From JBFWRK01 sp050248955 (GTDB taxonomy: Bacteria; Actinomycetota; Acidimicrobiia; Acidimicrobiales; Ilumatobacteraceae), in assembly GCA_050248955.1 (NCBI GenBank), contig JBFWRK010000018.1, positions 1 through 64,000 on the forward strand: 64,000 bases of DNA, given 5' to 3'. Shown one piece after another: positions 43,876 through 52,409 of this stretch. Within the stretch, counting starts at the first letter, position 1, and each line of letters opens with the position of its first letter. A program made the translations under genes and the position numbers. Below the pieces are notes generated by a model, which ran no database searches, was not told the DNA's origin, and saw nothing but the letters and a program-made list of their open reading frames with translations.

Positions 43876-44631
43876 ATGCGTCCCTCGCGTGCGTTCGTCG
43901 CCCTCGTCGCTCCCCTCGTGCTCACGTCGTGCAGTAGCTCCGGCGCGCCCGCGACCGCACCCACGACGACGACGGCCGCACCCACGACGACAGCCGCACC
44001 CACGACGACGGACGCACCCACGACGACGGCGGCCGCGCTCCCCGCCTCGCTCTGCTGTGACGGCGTGGAGATCGAAGCGGGCTCGTACCGCCTCCCCAAC
44101 TACTGGAAGACGCCGCTCACCGTCGACGTCGGCGACGGGTGGCGGGCGGTCTTCGACAACAGCGCCGTGCTCCTCGCCTTCGTCCAGGGCCAGAACGAGG
44201 TGCTGGATCCCAGCCGCTGGTTCTACCTGATCCGGTCCCCGGCGGGGATCGGACCGCAGGATGCCATCGCCGACATGGCAGCCATGGCCGCACTGCGCGA
44301 CGTCACCGAGCCGATGCCGATCGAGATCGCCGGGTTCACCGGTCTCCAGCTCGACGCGACCGCTGCGGAGGATCCCGACCAGCAAGCTGTCCTCGGCAAC
44401 GGCATCGAGGAGGGCGCCATCCGGTTCTCGGCGTTCGACGACACCGGCTACTTCACGGATGGGTTCTTCGTCACCAGTGCGACACGCGGGTCACGACTTC
44501 GGTTCATCGCACTCGACGTGGTCGGACGGACGATGCTGGCCATCATCGACGCACCGCCGGACGAGTTCGTCGCCTTCGCCGACCAGGCCACTGCCGTCCT
44601 CGGCTCGATGCGACCGACCCCGGCCTCCTAG
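43876..44631 (+). CDS. lipoprotein with Thr/Pro/Ala repeat tether
   Basis: A 251-residue exported lipoprotein. Lipobox LTSC (Cys 19) follows a short signal. About 40 residues of repeats of APTTTTA-type (from a 21-bp DNA repeat) make a tether, then a domain of unknown family, PASLCCDGVEIEAGSYRLP with a Cys pair, GWRAVFDNSAVLLAFVQGQN and GFFVTSATRGSRLRFIALDV. Start ATG 43876. It is followed closely by the convergent PfkB gene. Confidence 0.7.
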   Translation: MRPSRAFVALVAPLVLTSCSSSGAPATAPTTTTAAPTTTAAPTTTDAPTTTAAALPASLCCDGVEIEAGSYRLPNYWKTPLTVDVGDGWRAVFDNSAVLLAFVQGQNEVLDPSRWFYLIRSPAGIGPQDAIADMAAMAALRDVTEPMPIEIAGFTGLQLDATAAEDPDQQAVLGNGIEEGAIRFSAFDDTGYFTDGFFVTSATRGSRLRFIALDVVGRTMLAIIDAPPDEFVAFADQATAVLGSMRPTPAS

Positions 44632-44664
44632 GGAAGGGCCCCCGCGACGCGACGAACGGGTGGC

Positions 44665-45669
44665 CTACGACGCGATGAGCTTGCGGAGCTCGACGAGTGG
44701 GCGCGGGCCGACGTGGGCGATGACCTCCGCGGCGGCGATCGCGCCGTAGCGCCCGCACTCCCAGAGCTCGTGGCCGTGCGTGTAGCCGTAGAGGAAGCCG
44801 GCGGCGTAGAGGTCGCCGGCGCCCGTGGTGTCGATCACGCTCGGGACGGACTCGATCCCGATCTCGAGCACCTCGTCAGGTGTCACGATCACGGAGCCGG
44901 CTTCACCGCGGGTCACGACCGCCAGCGCGCAGTCGTCGCGGACGCGATCGACGGCGGCGTCGAACGACTCGACCTCGTACAGCGATGTGAGCTCGTCCTC
45001 GTTGCCGAACAGCACGTCGACCTCGTCCGTGACGAGCCCACGGAAGTCGCTGCGATGCCGGTCGACGCAGAACGAGTCGGACAGCGTGAGCGACACCTCG
45101 CGCCCTGCGGCGTGCGCGGCTCGGGCGGCGAGGCGGAACGCCTCCTTCGCCGCGGGACGGTCGTACAGGTAGCCCTCCATGTAGAGCACCGCACCGGCGG
45201 CGACGACCCGCGTATCGATGTCGTCGGGGCTCAACAGCGACGAGACCCCGAGGTAGGTGTTCATCGTGCGCTGCGCGTCGGGCGTGACGACGATCACGCA
45301 GCGGCCAGTCGGTGTGGCCGGATCGAGCGCGCCCGCCGCGAACTGCACGCCCACGGCCCGGAGGTCGTGGCCGAACACCGTGCCGAGGTCGTCGTTCGAG
45401 ACCTTGCCGATGTACGCGGCACGCCCCCCGAACGAGGCGACGCCGCACACGGTGTTCGCCGCCGAACCGCCGCTCATCTCGACCGACACGCCGAGCGATC
45501 GGTACAGCGCCATCGCCCGGTCCGTGTCGACCAGGGTCATCGCGCCTTTCACGAGCTCGTGCTCGACGAGGAAGTCGTCCGCGGCATGCGAGATCACGTC
45601 GACCAGGGCGTTGCCGATGCCGACGACGTCGTACAGCGGTGCAGGAGGCGTGACGTCTGATCCGGGCAC
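44665..45669 (-). CDS. PfkB-family sugar/nucleoside kinase
   Basis: A 334-residue ribokinase-fold kinase, most like adenosine-kinase-type members. It begins LYDVVGIGNALVDVISHAAD and has GGSAANTVCGVASFGG with GRAAYIGKVSNDDLGTVFGH. The catalytic motif is DTTGAGDLYAAGFLYGYTHG with its Asp base. GTG 45669 is supported by a TAGCGT hexamer 8 nt upstream. Phosphorylates a sugar or nucleoside with ATP; substrate not settled. Divergent from pepN. Confidence 0.85.
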   Translation of the reverse strand: MPGSDVTPPAPLYDVVGIGNALVDVISHAADDFLVEHELVKGAMTLVDTDRAMALYRSLGVSVEMSGGSAANTVCGVASFGGRAAYIGKVSNDDLGTVFGHDLRAVGVQFAAGALDPATPTGRCVIVVTPDAQRTMNTYLGVSSLLSPDDIDTRVVAAGAVLYMEGYLYDRPAAKEAFRLAARAAHAAGREVSLTLSDSFCVDRHRSDFRGLVTDEVDVLFGNEDELTSLYEVESFDAAVDRVRDDCALAVVTRGEAGSVIVTPDEVLEIGIESVPSVIDTTGAGDLYAAGFLYGYTHGHELWECGRYGAIAAAEVIAHVGPRPLVELRKLIAS

Positions 45670-45677
45670 GAGCGAGC

Positions 45678-45683
45678 ACGCTA
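45678..45683 (-). promoter_or_regulatory. leaderless -10 hexamer of the PfkB gene
   Basis: TAGCGT on the minus strand, 8 nt before GTG 45669, deciding that start. Confidence 0.55.
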
Positions 45684-45754
45684 GCGTCGGCACGACCTCA
45701 GCGAACGTCCCCACCTGGGCGCGATGTGTCCGAGGCCCGCCCGGATCCAGCCCG

Positions 45755-45760
45755 TACGCT
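45755..45760 (+). promoter_or_regulatory. leaderless -10 hexamer of pepN
   Basis: TACGCT, 7 nt before GTG 45768. Confidence 0.5.
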
Positions 45761-45767
45761 CGTCGCC

Positions 45768-48347
45768 GTGATCGTGGACAACCCGTACCGGCTCCCCCGC
45801 ACCGTCGTCCCCTCCCGCTACGACGTCGAGCTCGCGCCCGACCTCGCAGCGGCCACCTTCTCCGGCTGCGTACGGATCGACGTGGACATCGTCGAGGCGA
45901 CCGCCGAGCTGGTGCTGAACGCCGCCGAGCTCGAGATCCGGTCGGCCCTGCTCCAGCTCGCCGACGGCACCACACCGGCAACGACCCACGAGCTCGACGA
46001 GGCAACCGAGCGGATGATCATCCGGTCCGATCGCGAGCTGCTACCGGGCCGCGCGCTGCTGACGATCGAGTTCGACGGTGTGCTGAACGACCGCCTCCGC
46101 GGGTTCTACCGATCGACGTTCACGGACGACGACGGCGAGGAGCAGGTCATCGCCGCGAGTCAGATGCAGGCGACCGACTGCCGCAAGGCGTTCCCGTGCT
46201 GGGACGAGCCCGCCTTCAAGGCCGTCTTCGGCGCGACGCTCGTCGTCGACGCCGGGCTGCTCGCGATCTCGAACAGCCCCGAGGTCGCGCGGGAGGGACG
46301 CCCCGGACCGAAGGTGGCGATCCGCTACGCCGACACGATGGTGATGTCGTCGTACCTCGTCGCCTTCGTCGTCGGGCGGCTCGAAGCGACCGAGCCCGTC
46401 GACGTCGGCGGCATCCCGCTCCGGCTCGTCCACGTGCCCGGCAAGGGCCACCTCGCGGCGTTCGGCCTCGACGTCGGCGCGTTCGCGCTGCGCTGGTTCC
46501 AGGAGTACTACGGCATCCCCTATCCCGGCGAGAAGGTCGACCTCGTCGCGTTGCCCGACTTCGCTGCCGGGGCGATGGAGAACCTCGGGTGCATCACGTT
46601 CCGCGAGAGCCTGCTCCTCGTCGATCCCGACACCAGCACGCAGGCCGAGCAGGAGCTCGTCGCCGACGTCGTCAGCCACGAGCTCGCCCACATGTGGTTC
46701 GGCGATCTCGTGACGATGAGCTGGTGGAACGGGATCTGGCTCAACGAGGCCTTCGCCACGTTCATGGAGGTCGCCGCGTGCGAGGCATACCGCCCGGACT
46801 GGCGACGGTGGACCTCGTTCAGCCTCGAGCGCACCACCGCGTTCGAGACCGACTCGCTCGCCAACACGCGCTCGGTCGAGTACGAGGTCCGCTCGCCCAC
46901 CGACACCGAGGGCATGTTCGACGTCCTGACGTACCAGAAGGGCGGATCGCTGCTCCGGATGCTGCAGCAGTTCATCGGGGAGGAGCCGTTCCGCGCCGGG
47001 ATCAACCACTACCTCCGGACGCACAGCTACGCGAACACCGAGACCGGTGACCTCTGGGACGCCATCGAGCACGTGACGGGGCAGCCCGCCCGGCGACTGA
47101 TGGACAGCTGGATCTGGCAGCCCGGCTACCCGATCGTGTCCGCGCACGTCGACGGCACCGAGCTCGTGTTGCGCCAGCAGCGCTTCGGGTTCGACGACGA
47201 GACGGCGAGCGACCCGAGCCGCTGGGTCATCCCCGTGCACATCAGCCAGCGGGCCGACGCATCCGCCGACGCGAGCGCCGCGCTGGAGCGCAAGGTGCTG
47301 CTCGACGGCGACGAGTTGCGCGTCCCGCTGCTCTCGCCAGATGCAACCGTGATCGTGAATGCGGGCGGCCACGGCTTCTTCCGCGTCAGCTACGACGACA
47401 CGCTGCGCAGCAGGCTCACCGACAAGGTCGTGGCATCGATGTCGACCGTCGAGCGCTACATGCTCGTCGACGACACGTGGGCGGCAGTGGTGTCCGGCAG
47501 GCTGGCGGCGGGTGCGTTCCTCGAGCTCGCCCGATCCTTCTCCGGCGAGCGCGAGCTGCAGGTCTGGCAGGCACTCGCGAACGGCTTGCGATCGTGCAGC
47601 CGCCTGCTCGAGGGTGACGCGCTGACGAGCTTCCGCGCGGTCGTGCGGGAGATCGTCGCGCCGGCGCTCGGCCGTCTCGGTTGGGAGCCGGCAGACGGCG
47701 AGGACGACCTCACCGGGCAGCTCCGCGGCTTGCTCGTCGGCCTGAGCGCGGTGCTCGGCGAGGACGCCGACTCCCAGCAGCGGGCCCGCCAGCTCTTCGA
47801 GCGCGCCCAGGCCGGCGCGACCGTCGACCCCGAACTGCTCGCCGCGGCCACGAGCGTGGTCGCCTCGACCGGCACCGTCGAGGACTACGAGCACTTCATC
47901 GAGCGCTTCCGCCACGGCGCCACGCCGCAGGAGCAGTTGCGCCACCTGTACGCGCTCGCCGAGTTCGACGACGCGGCGCTGATGCAGCGCACGTGCGACT
48001 TCGCGTTCTCCGGCGAGGTGAAGTCGCAGAACGCTCCGTTCCTCCTCGGGCGTTGCATCGCCAACCGCGATCACGGGCCATTGGCATGGCGGCGCGTCCG
48101 CGAACGCTGGGCCGACGCGGTGGCGACCTTCCCGTCGAACACGATCATCCGGATGATCGACTCGGTGAAGCTCCTGAACCGGCCGGAGCAAGAGGCGGAC
48201 ATCCAGGGGTTCTTCGCCGAGCACGACATCCCGCAGTCGGCCAAGACGCTGCAGCAGGTGCTCGAACGCCAACGGGTCAACGTCGCGCTGCGTACCCGGG
48301 AGGAAGCGCGGCTGGCGTCGGACATCGACCGCCTGCTCGGCAGGTGA
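45768..48347 (+). CDS. pepN: aminopeptidase N (M1 family)
   Basis: An 859-residue zinc aminopeptidase that trims N-terminal residues from peptides. The exopeptidase motif is GAMEN (268-272); zinc binding is HELAH (304-308) with Glu at 327. The N-terminal beta domain and the C-terminal helical domain ending NVALRTREEARLASDIDRLL are of normal order. GTG 45768 is chosen by its TACGCT hexamer; a frame runs further to 45726. Its stop overlaps the GTG of a metallophosphoesterase, so the two are coupled. No signal peptide. Confidence 0.95.
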   Translation: MIVDNPYRLPRTVVPSRYDVELAPDLAAATFSGCVRIDVDIVEATAELVLNAAELEIRSALLQLADGTTPATTHELDEATERMIIRSDRELLPGRALLTIEFDGVLNDRLRGFYRSTFTDDDGEEQVIAASQMQATDCRKAFPCWDEPAFKAVFGATLVVDAGLLAISNSPEVAREGRPGPKVAIRYADTMVMSSYLVAFVVGRLEATEPVDVGGIPLRLVHVPGKGHLAAFGLDVGAFALRWFQEYYGIPYPGEKVDLVALPDFAAGAMENLGCITFRESLLLVDPDTSTQAEQELVADVVSHELAHMWFGDLVTMSWWNGIWLNEAFATFMEVAACEAYRPDWRRWTSFSLERTTAFETDSLANTRSVEYEVRSPTDTEGMFDVLTYQKGGSLLRMLQQFIGEEPFRAGINHYLRTHSYANTETGDLWDAIEHVTGQPARRLMDSWIWQPGYPIVSAHVDGTELVLRQQRFGFDDETASDPSRWVIPVHISQRADASADASAALERKVLLDGDELRVPLLSPDATVIVNAGGHGFFRVSYDDTLRSRLTDKVVASMSTVERYMLVDDTWAAVVSGRLAAGAFLELARSFSGERELQVWQALANGLRSCSRLLEGDALTSFRAVVREIVAPALGRLGWEPADGEDDLTGQLRGLLVGLSAVLGEDADSQQRARQLFERAQAGATVDPELLAAATSVVASTGTVEDYEHFIERFRHGATPQEQLRHLYALAEFDDAALMQRTCDFAFSGEVKSQNAPFLLGRCIANRDHGPLAWRRVRERWADAVATFPSNTIIRMIDSVKLLNRPEQEADIQGFFAEHDIPQSAKTLQQVLERQRVNVALRTREEARLASDIDRLLGR

Positions 48348-49450
48348 GCAACGGGCCCACCGCGTTCGGCGTGGGGACGAACTGGCTGCAGCTCGTGTGG
48401 TCGCGGGTCCCGGCCGGCGAGCACACGGTCCGGGTCGGTGACGAGGTGTGGACGCTCGACGGCGACGCCACGTCGACGAGCAGCATCTACGTGCGCGGTC
48501 TGCGCCCTGACACGGCATACGAGATCGTCGTCGACGGTCGCCCCAGCACGACGGTGCGGACGCTCGTCCAGCCACCCGGCGCGTTGCTGGCGCGGGTGGC
48601 GACGATCTCCGACCTCCACGTCGGCGAGCTCGCGTTCGGGTTCCTCCCCCGGCTGCGGTCGCAGCCGAAGGGAGGTGATGCCGGCGATGCCCATCCGATG
48701 TGGGGCCTGCGGGCCGGGATCGACGAGATCAGGGACTGGGGCCCCGACCTGCTCGTCGTGAAGGGCGACCTCGGTCATCGCAACGTTCCTCGGGAGTACG
48801 ACCTGCTCGCGCCGGAGCTGCTCCGCGCCGGTGTGCCACTGCTGGTCACCGCTGGGAACCACGACGGCGGCAACCAGCGGCGCTGCGATGCAGCGGTGGA
48901 ACTGGCCCGGCACGGCATCGACATCACCGGGTCCGTGCAGACCCGCGACCTCGGCGGCGCCCGGGTCGTGCTCGCCGACACGGTGATCGAGGGCGAGCAC
49001 GGTGGGACGGTGCAGCGCTGCCAGAGCGACCTCCTCGCAGCGGTCGACAGCCACAGCGGCCCGTGCCTCGTCGCGCTCCACCACCAGTTGATGACGACGC
49101 GGTTCCCGTACTACCTCCCGGTCGGCATCCCGAAGAAGGAGGCCACGCCGTTCCTCGACGCGCTCGCGGCCGCTCGGCCGGGCACGATGGTCACGTCCGG
49201 CCACACGCACCGCAACCGCGCCCGCCGCCACGGATCGCTGATGGTCACCGAGGTCGGCGCGCCGAAGGACCACCCGGCGGTGTGGGCGTCGTACGAGCTC
49301 TACGAGGGCGGCGTGGTGCAGACCGTCCGACGGATCGTCGAGCCACAGACGCTCGCGTGGAGCGAGCGGTGCGGCGCCGCCGTCGCCTCCGTGTGGGGGC
49401 GATGGTCGCCGGGCCGGCTCACCGACCGGTGCATCGCACACGTCGTCTGA
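48344..49450 (+). CDS. calcineurin-like metallophosphoesterase with N-terminal Ig/FN3-like domain
   Basis: A 368-residue phosphoesterase. Metal ligands: ATISDLHVGELA, LVVKGDLGHRNVP, LLVTAGNHDGGNQRRC, the HH in LVALHHQLM and TSGHTHRNRARR. An 80-residue N-terminal piece (WSRVPAGEHTVRVGDEVWTL, TAYEIVVDGRPSTTVRTLVQ) looks like a fibronectin type III-like domain, as in purple acid phosphatases. Substrate unknown. Its GTG start at 48344 overlaps the pepN stop, an odd partner. No export signal, although the FN3-like piece is usually outside the cell. Confidence 0.85.
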   Translation: MSNGPTAFGVGTNWLQLVWSRVPAGEHTVRVGDEVWTLDGDATSTSSIYVRGLRPDTAYEIVVDGRPSTTVRTLVQPPGALLARVATISDLHVGELAFGFLPRLRSQPKGGDAGDAHPMWGLRAGIDEIRDWGPDLLVVKGDLGHRNVPREYDLLAPELLRAGVPLLVTAGNHDGGNQRRCDAAVELARHGIDITGSVQTRDLGGARVVLADTVIEGEHGGTVQRCQSDLLAAVDSHSGPCLVALHHQLMTTRFPYYLPVGIPKKEATPFLDALAAARPGTMVTSGHTHRNRARRHGSLMVTEVGAPKDHPAVWASYELYEGGVVQTVRRIVEPQTLAWSERCGAAVASVWGRWSPGRLTDRCIAHVV

Positions 49451-49661
49451 CCGCGTCGCCTGACCGCGTCGCCTGGCCGCGCCGTCCGAACGCGTGTCCC
49501 ACCCGGCTCGGCGAGACGTGCGGCACGTGAGCCGGACGTCACGGCGAATCGGGCCCTTCGGGAGCCCCTGCTGACGCCACGGACGACCGGGTCGTCGATA
49601 CGGTTGATCTCGTCATCCAGCGCCTCTCCCCCCGGAGGCGCGCGAGCCGGGAGGTTCCCCC
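49451..49661. other. gene-free region with a short tandem repeat and a possible terminator
   Basis: A 13-base unit TGACCGCGTCGCC repeats twice and a third time with change, from 49448. GGGCCC, TTCG loop, GGAGCCC at 49551-49567 may be a terminator for the metallophosphoesterase gene; no U-run. Confidence 0.35.
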
Positions 49662-50066
49662 ATGACCCGTTCCACAGTCCTCGTCGCGCTCGACCCCTCG
49701 TCGGCGAAGGGTGAGTCGGCGCTGTCGCTCGTCGAGCGCACCGACCACGTCACCCTCTTCCTGCCCCTCAGCGGGTCCGCGTCGCGCGCCTTGAGCGAGT
49801 ACGCCGCCGCCGAGAACATCAGCATCCCGACGGCCGGCGAGGTCTATCTCGACCAGGTGGCCACCAGGCTCCGCTCCGACGGCTACGCGGTCGACGCGGT
49901 GTCGAGCAGCGCGGTCAACGCCGTCGACGAGATCCTCCACCTGGTCGGCACCGAGCGGGTCACGAAGGTCGCGCTCCCGGCAGGTTCGATCGCCCTCGAT
50001 CGCCGGTCGCTCGGTCGCCTCGTCTCGTCGTGCCCCGTCCCGGTCGTGATCGCGCCCGCCGCCTGA
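49662..50066 (+). CDS. universal-stress-protein-like domain
   Basis: A 134-residue single alpha/beta domain: STVLVALDPSSAKGESALSL, ATRLRSDGYAVDAVSSSAVN, ILHLVGTERVTKVALPAGSI and the close GRLVSSCPVPVVIAPA. That is the USP order, but the ATP-binding G-x2-G-x9-G(S/T) motif is not visible, so it may not bind ATP. A strong ribosome site GGGAGG precedes ATG 49662. It is 21 bases ahead of the pabB-pabC gene. Confidence 0.65.
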   Translation: MTRSTVLVALDPSSAKGESALSLVERTDHVTLFLPLSGSASRALSEYAAAENISIPTAGEVYLDQVATRLRSDGYAVDAVSSSAVNAVDEILHLVGTERVTKVALPAGSIALDRRSLGRLVSSCPVPVVIAPAA

Positions 50067-50087
50067 GCGACGGACCATGATCGGCGG

Positions 50088-51857
50088 GTGAGCCGGGCCA
50101 GATTCGACGACAGCAGCGCCGGCCGCACCCAGGCCTGGGAGCTGACCGGCCCGATCGGCGCGCTCGTCGCCTGGGACGTCGATGCCGTGGTGGACGTCCT
50201 CGCCGCCGCCGAACGCCGCGCGCTCGACGGGTACTGGGTCGCCGGCTTCGTCAGCTACGACGCCGCGCCGGCGCTCGTACCCGAGGCGCCGGTCCCGGAG
50301 CGTGCTGTCCGCGAAGCCGGTGAGGTCCGCGAACCCAGACCCGTGCCGCTCGCGTGGTTCGGCGTCTTCACCGGTCGACGCGAGGTCGATCCGCTACCGG
50401 TCGACGTGGACGGCTGCGCACCCGCCCCGGCGACCTGTCGCGTGACCGAGCACGAGCACGCAGCCGCTGTGGCCGAGATCCGTGAAGCCATCGGCCGCGG
50501 CGACGTGTACCAGGTCAACCTGACGGCCAGGCTCGACCAACCGGTCGGGGCTGACCCCGAGCAGGTCTACGCGCGGCTCGTCGACGCCAGCGCGGCCCAG
50601 TACTGCGCGCACCTCTCGTTCGAGGGTGTCGACGTCCTCTCCATCTCGCCGGAGCTGTTCTTCGAGATCGACGACCACACGATCCGGACGAGGCCGATGA
50701 AGGGCACCGCCCGCCGCGGCCGCTGGTCGGAGGAGGACCTCGCAATGGCGACGGCACTCGAGGCGAGCGAGAAGGACCGCGCCGAGAACGTGATGATCGT
50801 CGACCTGCTGCGCAACGACCTCGGCCGCGTCGCGGTCGTGGGCTCGGTGCAGGTGGAGGAGCTGCTGTCGCTCGAGCGCTACCCGACCGTCTGGCAGCTC
50901 ACCTCGACGGTGAGCGCGACGCTGCCGAGCGCGTGGTCGCTCGTCGACGTCTTCCGAGCGTTGTTCCCGTGCGGCTCCGTGACCGGGGCGCCGAAGATCG
51001 CGGCGATGAGAGCGATCACCGCGCTCGAGACGTCGCCACGGGGCGTGTACTGCGGAACGGTCGGCTGGATCGCACCGGGACGGAAGCACGCGTCGTTCAA
51101 CGTCGCGATCCGCACAGCGGTGCTCGACGGCAGCGGACTGCTGACCTACGGCAGCGGCGGGGGCGTCACGTGGGGCTCCTCGTCCGCCGCGGAGTGGGAC
51201 GAGCTGCAGGCCAAGGCGGAGGTGCTCACCCGCGTCCCGTCGACCGCGGTCGGGCTCGTGGAGACGATGCGCTGGGAACCCGGAAGCGGCATCGAGCTGC
51301 TCGCGCTGCACCTCGCACGGCTGCAGGCATCGGGCACGCGCCTCGGCGTGCCGGTCGATCCCGTCGTCGTGCAGAACGCGATCGACGGAGCAGTCGCGGG
51401 CCGCGACACCGGCGCGAGGGTCCGGCTCGTCGTCCACCCCGACGGCACGCTCACCGTGACGTCCGCGGACCTCGCACCGTGCAGCCCGGACCCGGTCCGG
51501 CTCGCGCTCGACGGTGACCCGATCGATCCCGCCGATCTGTGCTGGTACCACAAGACGACCGACCGGGAGCGCTACGACGGGCGGCGACGCGACGCGCCCC
51601 ACGCCGACGACGTCGTGCTGCTGAACCGGCACGGCGAGGTGACGGAGACGACGATCGCGTCGATCGGCGCCCGCATCGACGGGCAGTGGTGCACGCCCCC
51701 GCTCGGCTCCGGTTGCCTCCCGGGTGTGTATCGCCGGCACCTGCTCGATCGCGGCGTCCTCGTCGAGCGGGCGATGACGGTCGACGATCTGCGCGACGCG
51801 ACCGAGCTCGCGGTGTTCAACGCGGTCCGCGGCTGGCGAGCGGCCGTCCTCGTCTGA
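50088..51857 (+). CDS. pabBC: aminodeoxychorismate synthase I fused to aminodeoxychorismate lyase
   Basis: A 589-residue fusion making p-aminobenzoate for folate. The N-terminal part, about 1-385, is PabB (chorismate-binding): GDVYQVNLTARLDQPVGADP, RPMKGTARRGRWSEEDL, VDLLRNDLGRVAVVGSV and PCGSVTGAPKIAAMRAI. The C-terminal part, about 390-589, is PabC (PLP aminotransferase class IV fold): LVETMRWEPGSGIELLALHL, YHKTTDRERYDGRR with the PLP lysine, EVTETTIASIGARIDG and LPGVYRRHLL. GTG 50088. Glutamine amidotransferase PabA is elsewhere. Gene symbol for the fusion is descriptive. Confidence 0.9.
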   Translation: MSRARFDDSSAGRTQAWELTGPIGALVAWDVDAVVDVLAAAERRALDGYWVAGFVSYDAAPALVPEAPVPERAVREAGEVREPRPVPLAWFGVFTGRREVDPLPVDVDGCAPAPATCRVTEHEHAAAVAEIREAIGRGDVYQVNLTARLDQPVGADPEQVYARLVDASAAQYCAHLSFEGVDVLSISPELFFEIDDHTIRTRPMKGTARRGRWSEEDLAMATALEASEKDRAENVMIVDLLRNDLGRVAVVGSVQVEELLSLERYPTVWQLTSTVSATLPSAWSLVDVFRALFPCGSVTGAPKIAAMRAITALETSPRGVYCGTVGWIAPGRKHASFNVAIRTAVLDGSGLLTYGSGGGVTWGSSSAAEWDELQAKAEVLTRVPSTAVGLVETMRWEPGSGIELLALHLARLQASGTRLGVPVDPVVVQNAIDGAVAGRDTGARVRLVVHPDGTLTVTSADLAPCSPDPVRLALDGDPIDPADLCWYHKTTDRERYDGRRRDAPHADDVVLLNRHGEVTETTIASIGARIDGQWCTPPLGSGCLPGVYRRHLLDRGVLVERAMTVDDLRDATELAVFNAVRGWRAAVLV

Positions 51858-51879
51858 CCGCAGGCGCCGGTCGTCGAGA

Positions 51880-52335
51880 TCAGTTGCGCCCGGCTGCGGA
51901 CGATGCCGAGCAGTCCGTGCACCGTCCGAGCACCGCGAAGTGCCGTTGATCGATCTCGAAGCCGAACTCGGACCGCAGCCGGCGGCGCAACACCTCGAAG
52001 GTGCGGTCGGGGACCTCGACGACCCGGTTGCACGTCTGGCAGACGAGATGGTGGTGGGTGTCGTCGGCGAAGTGGTAGACGGCCGGACCGTGGCCGAGAT
52101 GGACGTGGTCGACCACACCGAGCCGCTCGAGGTCGTCGAGGAAGCGGTAGACCGTGGATTCGTGCACGTCGGGTTGACGGGCCTGGACCGCGGCGGTCAG
52201 CTGCTCTGCCGTGGGGTGTTCCTCGTGGTCGAGGAGCGCCTCGAGGATCGCCCGGCGTGGGCTCGTGACCCTGCCGCCGTTCTCCCGGAGGAGGGCGAGC
52301 ACTCGCTCCAGCCGTTCTGCTCGTGCCGCGGTCAT
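51880..52335 (-). CDS. Fur-family regulator, probably Zur
   Basis: A 151-residue Fur-family repressor. Helix-turn-helix: SPRRAILEALLDHEEHPTAE and VHESTVYRFLDDLERLGVVD. Metal sites: HHH at 94-96 and two Cys pairs, C99-x2-C102 and C139-x2-C142, the structural zinc site. It faces away from znuACB across a 74-base gap, so zinc (Zur) sensing is the simplest view, though manganese or iron cannot be excluded. ATG 52335 has TACGCT 8 nt upstream. Confidence 0.9.
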   Translation of the reverse strand: MTAARAERLERVLALLRENGGRVTSPRRAILEALLDHEEHPTAEQLTAAVQARQPDVHESTVYRFLDDLERLGVVDHVHLGHGPAVYHFADDTHHHLVCQTCNRVVEVPDRTFEVLRRRLRSEFGFEIDQRHFAVLGRCTDCSASSAAGRN

Positions 52336-52343
52336 CGACTTCG

Positions 52344-52349
52344 AGCGTA
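52344..52349 (-). promoter_or_regulatory. leaderless -10 hexamer of the Fur/Zur gene
   Basis: TACGCT on the minus strand, 8 nt before ATG 52335. Confidence 0.5.
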
Positions 52350-52373
52350 CCTGGCACTCGTACTGCGACTGCC

Positions 52374-52403
52374 TTGCAACAGCGACCGACCTTCATTTAT
52401 CAT
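52374..52403 (+). promoter_or_regulatory. znuA promoter
   Basis: TTGCAA (52374-52379), 18 nt, TATCAT (52398-52403), 6 nt to ATG 52410. The AT-rich run CTTCATTTATCATCG is the best place for a Zur site. Confidence 0.65.
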
Positions 52404-52409
52404 CGTGTG

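Noticed and set aside
46041..48575. 844-residue minus-strand frame opposite pepN
   Set aside because: No domain; pepN on the other strand has GAMEN and HELAH.
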